Below, piece by piece: positions 1 to 5,672 of a stretch of DNA of 8,710 bases. The DNA lies in assembly GCA_031411235.1 (NCBI GenBank), contig JANOAR010000019.1:1-8710 (forward strand), written 5' to 3'. Origin of the DNA: JANOAR01 sp031411235. Lineage in GTDB: Bacteria > Verrucomicrobiota > Verrucomicrobiia > Verrucomicrobiales > Verrucomicrobiaceae. The notes under the pieces were generated by a model. The model was not told the origin of the DNA. It was given only the letters and a program-made list of their open reading frames with translations, and did not search any database. The position numbers were made by a program, and so were the translations under genes. Numbering within the stretch: the first letter of the stretch is position 1; every line of letters begins with the position of its first letter.

Positions 1-1
1 T

Positions 2-110
2 GGAGCGCGGGCCTCCGAGCCCGCAGCACAGCGTCGAAGAAAACGACATTGAAGGACCTCACCACGCTAGGGGTGCTGCGGTGCGCTGCGGGCTCGGAGG
101 CCCGCGCTCC
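2..110. repeat. Perfect 26-bp inverted repeat flanking a 57-bp core
   Basis: Bases 2-27 and 85-110 are exact reverse complements over 26 bp. Each arm also folds on itself: GCGGGC at 7-12 pairs with GCCCGC at 19-24 around a 6-base loop, so every copy is a REP-like palindrome. A further short complement links 23-29 (GCAGCAC) with 73-79 (GTGCTGC). The core at 28-84 has no convincing coding content. The left arm touches the window edge, so the element may extend further left. Two inverted REP-like units around a short spacer resemble a REP doublet or a small non-autonomous element. No transposase and no clear target-site duplication are visible. Confidence 0.8.
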
Positions 111-131
111 GGCTTCATCGCTTCGCGAAAG

Positions 132-417
132 TCTGCTCATCCCGCCGCGTCCGGGGTGGCCAGTCGCGCTCGCGGGATGAATACCGCGCCGAGCGGGGTC
201 GATACCCATCGCCGGGGTATGAATACCTTTTGCGGCGGTAGTCCTACCCTTTGGCTCGGGATGGATACCTTTTCGTCCGGGGAGCCATCCCCTTTCGTTC
301 GGGATGGCTACCGCGCCGCTGGGTATCGCTACCTTTTGCTCCGGGATGGCTACCTTTGGGCGCGGGGTCGATACCCATGCCGCCGGTAGCGCTACCGCAG
401 CGTCCGGTAGCCATACC
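132..417. repeat. Array of short dyads at 21-bp period
   Basis: At least twelve degenerate units begin near 174, 196, 216, 237, 258, 279, 301, 322, 343, 365, 385 and 406, with spacings of 20-22 bp. Each has a 12-14 base core of the form arm, four-base loop, complementary arm, for example GGTAGCGCTACC (385-396), GGGTCGATACCC (196-207 and 365-376) and GGGGAGCCATCCCC (279-292). Arms change between units (GGTA/TACC, GGGT/ACCC, GGGGA/TCCCC) yet stay fully paired in eight units; four units of the GGGA..TACC type (174, 258, 301, 343) have one mismatch. Degenerate units seem to precede the array at 153 and 132. Linkers are T-rich (CTTTTG) or GC-rich (CGCGCCG). The open frames through the array on both strands are a by-product of the 21-bp period and are not annotated. 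Function is unknown. Confidence 0.8.
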
Positions 418-425
418 TTTTGGCG

Positions 426-460
426 CGGGAGGGCGGCTTTGCGGCGGAGCAGCCCTCCCG
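426..460. repeat. GC-rich hairpin with 9-bp arms
   Basis: CGGGAGGGC at 426-434 is the exact reverse complement of GCCCTCCCG at 452-460, around a 17-base GC-rich loop. It follows the 21-bp array directly and starts where a thirteenth unit would be expected, so it may be an expanded unit or a separate REP-type repeat. No T-tract follows on either strand, so it is not a typical intrinsic terminator. Confidence 0.65.
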
Positions 461-720
461 AAGCCTGGAATGCCCACCCCAAAGGCAAAACGACGGCCCC
501 CGAGAGCGGGAGGTGGGCTGGGCTGGCGAAGGGGCTTGGCATGGCAGGCAATGGGTGCGACGCCCGCGATTCCAGCACAGCTCCCGGCCCTGCGGGTAGT
601 CAATCATCGTTGACGGATTGGCAGCGTCGTCCTGGGCTTTTAGCCTGTGACGGCGGGGGCAAGGTGATTGGACTCCGATGGGCTAGCCGACATCGGTGCG
701 AGCTGAAGCTCAGCACTCCT
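461..720. other. Non-coding spacer between repeats and the XRE gene
   Basis: I see no credible gene here. The stretch contains several short inverted repeats: GCCCACC at 472-478 with GGTGGGC at 512-518, CAATC at 601-605 with GATTG at 616-620, and the dyads at 675-714 described separately. Open frames crossing it are continuations of the low-complexity frames from the array upstream and show no recognisable protein features. It lies beyond the 3' end of the minus-strand XRE gene. Confidence 0.5.
675..714 (-). terminator. Possible 3'-end hairpins after the XRE gene
   Basis: Two dyads lie just past the XRE stop codon in the direction of transcription. GCTGA (702-706) pairs with TCAGC (710-714) around three bases, and CCGATG (675-680) pairs with CATCGG (691-696) around a 10-base gap that contains the palindrome GGCTAGCC (681-688). 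Neither is followed by a U-tract, so they could stabilise a 3' end or act only weakly in termination. Placement supports the reading; sequence alone does not prove it. Confidence 0.3.
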
Positions 721-981
721 TTACCCAGCCTCCAGGTGCGCGGCGAACTCGCTCAAGGTCATGCCGAGGGCACAGCTGAGCTGGGCCATCACACAGAGGG
801 AGGGATTGGCGGTTCCGCGCTCCACTTTCCCAATCATCTCACGGCTTATACCGCTCTCGCGCTCCAGGCCATACCTGCTCAGGCCGTAAGCCACTCGCAG
901 CTCTTGCAGCCGACGCGGCAACCGCTCGCGCACACGCTCGGCGTAGTCGTGGGCGTGGTGGTTGGCGGGAGACGAGGGCAT
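721..981 (-). CDS. Small XRE-family helix-turn-helix transcriptional regulator
   Basis: This encodes an 86-residue protein that is nearly all one helix-turn-helix domain of the XRE/Cro type and probably binds DNA as a dimer. Residues 21-30 (LPRRLQELRV) form helix 1. The stretch around 35-56 includes the GISREMIGKVERG signature (residues 44-56), with the turn and recognition helix. NPSLCVMAQLSCALGM (59-74) is the usual helix 4-5 end. There is no ligand-binding or protease domain. I start at ATG 981 because AGGT lies six bases upstream and the N-terminus then fits the family; the frame is open back to 1107, but that start would overlap the kinase gene and add an Arg-rich tail unlike the family. 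The gene follows the kinase by 76 bp on the same strand and may be cotranscribed with it. Target genes are unknown. Confidence 0.88.
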   Translation of the reverse strand: MPSSPANHHAHDYAERVRERLPRRLQELRVAYGLSRYGLERESGISREMIGKVERGTANPSLCVMAQLSCALGMTLSEFAAHLEAG

Positions 982-987
982 GAGCTG

Positions 988-991
988 ACCT
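988..991 (-). promoter_or_regulatory. Weak Shine-Dalgarno site deciding the XRE start
   Basis: On the minus strand AGGT is followed by six bases and then the ATG at 981-979. It is a short match, but it is the best ribosome-binding candidate near any possible start of the XRE frame and supports the 86-residue product over the longer frame. Confidence 0.4.
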
Positions 992-1057
992 GCGGCGCGG
1001 CGGTGATGCTCCTGTTCGTTGCGTGACGTGATGACCGGGGAATGATGGCGAAGAAGC

Positions 1058-4000
1058 TTATTGCTGGGGCGCATTCTGCGTTGGCGTGGGTCGGCTGTTG
1101 ATCTCAAGCACGCAGCGGAAGCCGATGTGGCTGTTGCGGAGGGTGGGTGAGTTATGCCAGCGGTGGGAGCTGAGGAGATGATCGCGCTCGTAGGTGTCCC
1201 AGGAGCCGCCGCGCCAGACGCGGTGTATTTTCAGATCGTTATACCAATCAGCGCAGTATTCCCAGACGTTGCCGCCCATGTCGTAGAGGCCGAATGGGTT
1301 GGGCGTGTAGCTCATGACCGGGGCGGTGGTGGGGAAGTCGTCATCGTAGCCGTCGAGATGCCTGGCATCGTCGCGTGGTGCCCTGGCTTTCCGGCTGGCG
1401 TCGCTGTAGTTCCCACTGCCGGGCGGTGGCGGCCACGGGTTTCCCCAGGGGAAGGCGGTCAGGTTTTTGGTGACGCTGGCAGGCGTGGTGTCCGGTGCCC
1501 ATGTTTCATCAGGCCCGATGCCTGCGGCGATGCTCCATTCCCGATCCGTGGGCAGGCGATAGGTTTGGCCTTCTTTCTGGCTGAGCCAGGCGAGGAACAT
1601 CTGCGCATCCTCCCAGCTCACTTGCATGACGGGGTGTTCCGCAGTCCGCCCAGAGGGATAGTAGCGGTCGGCACCCTGATGCTGATAAGTAACATCCACG
1701 CCAGGGGATGCTGCCGCATATGCCGCGTAGTCTTGGTAGCGCGTCTCATGGATGCAGAACAGCACGCTGGTATCCGGCACGGGGACGAACTTCATGCCGA
1801 GGGTGTTTACGAAGGGGGCGTCTTTGCTGGCTTTGGCGGGATCGGTTGATGTGGGAGTTTTGGGTGGTTGGATAAATGCGGCAGATGAGGGCGCAAGAAT
1901 TGGTTTTGGCTTGGCGGGTTCAGTGTCAGTGCTGGGAAGGCTGTCCGACTCCAGCACACAACGGAAACCGAGGTCAGGCCAACGAAGCACACCGGGTTGT
2001 CCAACGTCTCCAGGGTTGGAGGACACGATGGGAACATCAGGCGTGAAGCCTCTCCAATGAGAGCTGCGAACCATGCGGAAATCGGGTATGGAAGAGAGGT
2101 CGCCACACCATTCATAGACGTTGCCGCACAAATCATAGACCCCGATCTCATTCGGCGAAAAACTCATGACTGGAGCCGTCGTGGCATAGCCATCCTGGTA
2201 TCCCGCAATGATTCTTGCCGTTGGCTGCCTAGCCTTCAATACCTCATCGCCCAGGTTGCCCGCGCCCTCTGGTGGCGGCCATCCCCGTCCCCAAGGATAA
2301 ATGCCCGCAACTTTGGCCTTCATCTCAGCAATGGTGGCACCTTCCTGCTCCAATGGCCCGGTACCCACGGCCCAGCCCCACTCCCGCCAACTCGGCAGTC
2401 GGTAGCTGCGACCTTCCTTCTTGCTCAGCCACTTGCAGAAGGCTTCCGCATCAAAGGAATTTACATTTACCACGGGATGATCATCGCCTTCGCTAACTTT
2501 CAGGCCTTCCAACGTCGGATTCTTCCACGAGCCGTCTGTGCCAGGGGTTTCCGCTGCAAAGGCGGCGTAGTCGCTCTTGCGCGTCTCGTGGATGCACATC
2601 AGGACGTTCGTGCCGGGCACGGGGACGAACTTCATGCCGAGGGTGTTTGCATAAGGCGTGTCCTTCGTCGCGGGGGTTGGGGAGGACTTGGACACTTGGG
2701 GTGCGGGCGTTAGGGCGACAGTTGCAGATGCGGGCGAGAATGCAGCCAGCACACAACGAAAGCCGAAGCCGTTAAAGCGCGCTGATGGTTCATTTTGCTG
2801 ACGATACGAGGACAGCAGAGAGAAACGGCTGCCGTTGTTCCAGCTGGGGCCACGCCGCACACGCCCCTTTTGGGTGCTATCATACCAGTCCTCACACCAC
2901 TGCCAGGCATTGCCACCCATGTCATAGAGGCCGTGTCTGTTCGGTGCATAGCTGCCCACCGGGGAGGTCGTGCCGAAACCATCGCGATAGTTAGGGATGA
3001 TGTCCCGGAAATTGGTGGGTTTTGTAGCCTCCTGAAGCAGCGGAGACAACTCCTCGCTCGCGTAGTTGCCGGTGTAGTCCTTTGGCGGCCATGACGTTCC
3101 CCACGGAAAAGCATCGCTGATTTTCTCAGTTTTCTCCGCCGGTGTCTTGGTCACATCTTCCCGATCTCCGATGCCGACGGCGCAGCTCCATTCATGATCG
3201 CTTGGCAGCCGGTACGCTTGATCCGCTTTGATCTGACCAGACAGGCGCTCCCGCTCAGTCAGCCATTGGCAGAAAGCCTGTGCGTCATCCCAACTAACAA
3301 ACACCGCTGGATGTGTCGGACCTTGCTGAAAACTGGGCTTGGGCCACGCGTGCTTCGTCTCATTCACAAATTCTTCATAGTCCTGCACGCGGGTATGCCA
3401 GATGCAAAAGTTCACCTGTTGCCCATCGGTCGGCCCGCCAGTGATCGGCACCGGCACAAACTTCATGCCGAGTGAATTCACAAACGGCTGGCCCTTGGTG
3501 GCAGATAGGCTCGTTGCACTTCCGGCAGCGGATGGTGGCGTGTTCGTATCCGAGGCGGCAGCAGGCGCGGAGTCTTTTTGCTTCGTGCGCTCCCAATACA
3601 TCCACGCCGCCGCAGCACCAAGCACGAAGACCACAAGCCACAGCAACGGCGATCCTTTCCTCTTCGTGCGCACGATGACTTTTGGTGGCGGTGGACGGTA
3701 GGCTTGGCCTGCGGGGCGTTGGGCGTTCACCTGCGAGGGTGGCAGGGCTGCGGGAGTCTTCTGTTCCTCCGGCGGCTCCACTTTGACCACGGGCTGCGTG
3801 AGGATGGCATCCAGGTCGTGACGCAACTCAGATGCCTGCTGGTAGCGCACGTTGCGATCCTCGCGCAGGGCCTTGGCGACGATGCCGTCGTAGCGGGGAT
3901 CGAGGCCGGGCACCTGGAGAGAGGGCATCTCAAACATGCCATGCGGGAGCTTGCCGGTGAGCATCTGGTAGAGCATGACGCCGACGGCGTAGATGTCCGC

Positions 4001-4741
4001 CCGCTGATCCACTTTGGCACCGAGTGTGAGCGCCTCCGGGGCCATGAAGTGCAGGGTGCCTATCGTTATGCCGCTCTGGGTGAGGCTGGCGATCTGCTCT
4101 CCCTGACTCATCTTTGCCAGGCCAAAGTCGGCCACCTTCACCACGCCGTCGTTGCTGACCATGATGTTGGAGGGCTTGATGTCGCGGTGGATGATGCCAC
4201 GCGAGTGGGCGTAGGCCAGCGCATCGCACACATGAGCAGTGACGGCCATGGCGTGAGCACTGTGCAGCCGACCCTGCTTGCCGACCATCTGCGCGACATC
4301 CGTGCCGTCGATGTATTCCATGACGATGTAGAGCAGGCCATTCGCCGTCTCCCCAAAGTCAAACACAGCGACGATACCGGGGTGGCTAAGCTGGGCCATG
4401 GCCTGCGCCTCGTTCTTGAAGCGCTCGGCGAAGCCCATGTCGCAGTCACCGAGATCGACAGGCAGGATCTTGATGGCGACGAGGCGATTCAGCGAAATCT
4501 GCCGCGCCAGATATACGGCTCCCATGCCGCCACGCCCGAGGATGCGCTGGATTTCATACTGCGGGAAGTGGGGGGCCAGCTGCTCCGCCGTGAGGATGGG
4601 CATCGGCACCGCTCGCTCCCCAGCCTGCGTTGGCTCGATGATCTGCGCCATGAGGCAACGCGGGCACTGGCTCTCCGGCACATCGGCAGGCAGGACGGAG
4701 CCGCAGTGGGGGCATGTTCTATCAGGAGATAAAGCGGTCAT
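1058..4741 (-). CDS. Membrane-anchored Ser/Thr protein kinase with zinc ribbon and three FGE-like (SUMF) domains
   Basis: This encodes a 1,227-residue protein. Residues 10-29 hold two CPxC knuckles (CPHC 10-13, CPRC 26-29), a zinc ribbon. The kinase domain (about 62-314) is intact: glycine loop GRGGMGAVY 69-77, catalytic Lys91 in VAIK, helix-C Glu111, HRDIKPSN 185-192, DFG 205-207, APE 234-236. A Pro-rich linker leads to one hydrophobic segment (about 365-383) preceded by RTKRKG, so the kinase should be cytoplasmic and the rest outside. Three FGE-sulfatase/SUMF domains follow (about 416-665, 693-930, 973-1212), each opening with LGMKFVPVP and closing with GFRCVL. GLYDMGGN occurs at 604-611 and 1151-1158, with a variant around 867-874. 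All three lack the paired cysteines that catalytic FGEs carry between the RGGSW-like motif and GFRC, so sulfatase activation is unlikely; ligand or carbohydrate sensing is my inference. ATG 4741 is preferred because the frame's earlier start at 4876 overlaps the sigma gene and adds a tail before the zinc ribbon. No good Shine-Dalgarno is visible. It lies 44 bp after the sigma gene. Confidence 0.93.
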   Translation of the reverse strand: MTALSPDRTCPHCGSVLPADVPESQCPRCLMAQIIEPTQAGERAVPMPILTAEQLAPHFPQYEIQRILGRGGMGAVYLARQISLNRLVAIKILPVDLGDCDMGFAERFKNEAQAMAQLSHPGIVAVFDFGETANGLLYIVMEYIDGTDVAQMVGKQGRLHSAHAMAVTAHVCDALAYAHSRGIIHRDIKPSNIMVSNDGVVKVADFGLAKMSQGEQIASLTQSGITIGTLHFMAPEALTLGAKVDQRADIYAVGVMLYQMLTGKLPHGMFEMPSLQVPGLDPRYDGIVAKALREDRNVRYQQASELRHDLDAILTQPVVKVEPPEEQKTPAALPPSQVNAQRPAGQAYRPPPPKVIVRTKRKGSPLLWLVVFVLGAAAAWMYWERTKQKDSAPAAASDTNTPPSAAGSATSLSATKGQPFVNSLGMKFVPVPITGGPTDGQQVNFCIWHTRVQDYEEFVNETKHAWPKPSFQQGPTHPAVFVSWDDAQAFCQWLTERERLSGQIKADQAYRLPSDHEWSCAVGIGDREDVTKTPAEKTEKISDAFPWGTSWPPKDYTGNYASEELSPLLQEATKPTNFRDIIPNYRDGFGTTSPVGSYAPNRHGLYDMGGNAWQWCEDWYDSTQKGRVRRGPSWNNGSRFSLLSSYRQQNEPSARFNGFGFRCVLAAFSPASATVALTPAPQVSKSSPTPATKDTPYANTLGMKFVPVPGTNVLMCIHETRKSDYAAFAAETPGTDGSWKNPTLEGLKVSEGDDHPVVNVNSFDAEAFCKWLSKKEGRSYRLPSWREWGWAVGTGPLEQEGATIAEMKAKVAGIYPWGRGWPPPEGAGNLGDEVLKARQPTARIIAGYQDGYATTAPVMSFSPNEIGVYDLCGNVYEWCGDLSSIPDFRMVRSSHWRGFTPDVPIVSSNPGDVGQPGVLRWPDLGFRCVLESDSLPSTDTEPAKPKPILAPSSAAFIQPPKTPTSTDPAKASKDAPFVNTLGMKFVPVPDTSVLFCIHETRYQDYAAYAAASPGVDVTYQHQGADRYYPSGRTAEHPVMQVSWEDAQMFLAWLSQKEGQTYRLPTDREWSIAAGIGPDETWAPDTTPASVTKNLTAFPWGNPWPPPPGSGNYSDASRKARAPRDDARHLDGYDDDFPTTAPVMSYTPNPFGLYDMGGNVWEYCADWYNDLKIHRVWRGGSWDTYERDHLLSSHRWHNSPTLRNSHIGFRCVLEINSRPTPTQNAPQQ
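1741..1808. repeat. Intragenic direct repeat between FGE-like domains 3 and 2
   Basis: This stretch encodes the start of the third FGE-like domain and matches 2581-2648 in the second domain at an exact offset of 840 bases (280 codons). The last 33 bases of each (1776-1808 and 2616-2648) are identical, and the first 16 differ at one position. The equivalent region of domain 1 (near 3450-3480) is less alike. This indicates that domains 2 and 3 share the more recent duplication, or that gene conversion has kept this stretch the same. Confidence 0.75.
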
Positions 4742-4756
4742 GCCAGTAAACTGACG

Positions 4757-4775
4757 CACCGTCGGTGAAAACCGA
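4757..4775 (-). promoter_or_regulatory. Two overlapping small hairpins before the kinase start
   Basis: The 44-bp gap between the sigma stop and the kinase ATG contains TCGGT (4762-4766) pairing with ACCGA (4771-4775) around four bases, and CACC (4757-4760) pairing with GGTG (4764-4767) around three. The two share bases 4764-4766, so only one can form at a time. The stems are short and could be chance, but they sit where they might affect translation of the kinase, which has no clear ribosome-binding site. Confidence 0.2.
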
Positions 4776-4785
4776 ACAAAGTTTT

Positions 4786-5514
4786 TTATCTGCCCAGCGC
4801 GGCAAAGAGCGTTTCCATCTCGTCCTGCACGCTGGCGGGGTCTTCGAGCGTGCCTGCCACCTCGGATTTCACACACTGGCGGAGGCGCTTTTTCAGCCGA
4901 CTCACGGCCATACGAAAGGCATCGAAACTCATGCCGCAGGTGGCAGCGAGCGCCGTCTGGTCGCCGTGGCTGGCGTGTCCGTTCAAGATGCCGCTCACGG
5001 TTTCAAAGAACGTACCACGCCCATCGGCCACACACTCGGCCCGCAGCGCCTCCATGCCGCGCGTGATCACCGTCATGGCCCATTGCCGGTCAAACTCTGC
5101 GTCAGGCGGCAGCAACCGCGCGTCTGGCACTTGAACCGCCTCCGCGTCATCCAGCGACACCGCCTCCATGCCGCCGCCACGCTTCATGCGCTGTGATGCT
5201 ACACGCTGGTTGGAAACAAAGTGCTTCACCGCGCCGAGCAGATACGAGCGGAAGCGTCCGCGCTCGCGTTCTGCTGTGTGGATGGTGTCGCCACCGAGCA
5301 TCTCTTCAAAGAACGCATGACTCATCTCTCGTGCCGCATCGGTATCACGGAATACGCTGCGGAGGTAGGCGACGACAGGCTCATAATACGCATCGCACAA
5401 GTCCGCCAAGGCTCTGCGACCATCTTCCGAGTCCGCCTTGGCAGCGCAGACGCGAGTCCACCGCGTGGTATGGAATGGGGCTGCGTGGAGGTTGGGTTGC
5501 GCTGCTGTGCTCAT
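4786..5514 (-). CDS. ECF-type RNA polymerase sigma factor, kinase-linked group
   Basis: This encodes a 242-residue sigma-70-family protein that should recruit RNA polymerase to a specific set of promoters. Sigma region 2 spans about residues 36-104, including YYEPVVAYLRSVFRDTD (43-59), AREMSHAFFEEML (61-73) and GRFRSYLLGAVKHFVSNQR (86-104). Sigma region 4 spans about 145-215 with a helix-turn-helix around ALAATCGMSFDAFRMAVSRL (188-207). The opening FHTTRWTRV (14-22) is typical of a sigma group I associate with Verrucomicrobia and Planctomycetes. It is longer than a usual ECF factor (about 170-200), with an extended linker (105-144) and a tail past residue 215. No anti-sigma gene adjoins it; instead a transmembrane kinase follows 44 bp downstream, which suggests control by phosphorylation. 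The position normally acidic in the AED motif of region 2 is Arg62, with Thr58 and Ser65 nearby. ATG 5514 is the longest start and fits the family; no Shine-Dalgarno is evident. Confidence 0.9.
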   Translation of the reverse strand: MSTAAQPNLHAAPFHTTRWTRVCAAKADSEDGRRALADLCDAYYEPVVAYLRSVFRDTDAAREMSHAFFEEMLGGDTIHTAERERGRFRSYLLGAVKHFVSNQRVASQRMKRGGGMEAVSLDDAEAVQVPDARLLPPDAEFDRQWAMTVITRGMEALRAECVADGRGTFFETVSGILNGHASHGDQTALAATCGMSFDAFRMAVSRLKKRLRQCVKSEVAGTLEDPASVQDEMETLFAALGR

Positions 5515-5638
5515 CGTCGCTGCTTATGCTGCCACAGCCAATGACGTTTAGGAGGGGAAACGTGACAGGTGACTTGAAGAGCCGATGTAGAATCCGCCGC
5601 CCCACCTTACGACTACCGTTTCAAAGAACACGGACGGA

Positions 5639-5655
5639 TTCGATGGCCAATCGAA
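5639..5655. repeat. Short perfect dyad between propeller and sigma genes
   Basis: TTCGAT (5639-5644) and ATCGAA (5650-5655) are perfect complements around five bases. The dyad sits 18 bp past the stop of the propeller gene and about 125 bp before the sigma start. It has no T-tract, so it could be a weak 3'-end structure or an operator in the sigma promoter region. The rest of the 158-bp gap (5515-5672) probably holds the sigma promoter, but I cannot identify -35 and -10 boxes with confidence. Confidence 0.3.
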
Positions 5656-5672
5656 CCTACCGATGTTCACGC

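Noticed and set aside
174..417. CRISPR array
   Set aside because: Units are only about 21 bp and degenerate throughout, without a constant repeat alternating with unique spacers, and no cas gene is present.
81..1026. Open frames of 70-240 codons on both strands through the first kilobase (81-389, 304-1026, 251-613, 244-603)
   Set aside because: They arise from the 21-bp array and GC-rich repeats, overlap each other on both strands, have low-complexity products, and one runs antisense through the XRE gene.
982..1107. Extended XRE start at 1107
   Set aside because: It overlaps the kinase 3' end; the added residues are Arg/His-rich and unlike the family, and an AGGT precedes ATG 981.
1058..3500. 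Sulfatase-activating (formylglycine-generating) enzyme activity
   Set aside because: The catalytic cysteine pair is missing from all three domains, and no sulfatase gene lies in the window.
1058..3500. Diversity-generating retroelement target, since FGE/C-lectin folds are common targets
   Set aside because: There is no reverse transcriptase and no template repeat, and the repeated stretches lie at domain starts rather than at the variable C-terminal part.
3578..4732. 384-codon plus-strand frame opposite the kinase domain
   Set aside because: It is antisense to an intact kinase domain with all catalytic motifs. Its His/Leu/Asp-rich product has no recognisable domain.
4742..4876. Extended kinase start at 4876
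   Set aside because: It would overlap the sigma coding region and add a basic tail before the zinc ribbon; ATG 4741 gives the usual N-terminus.
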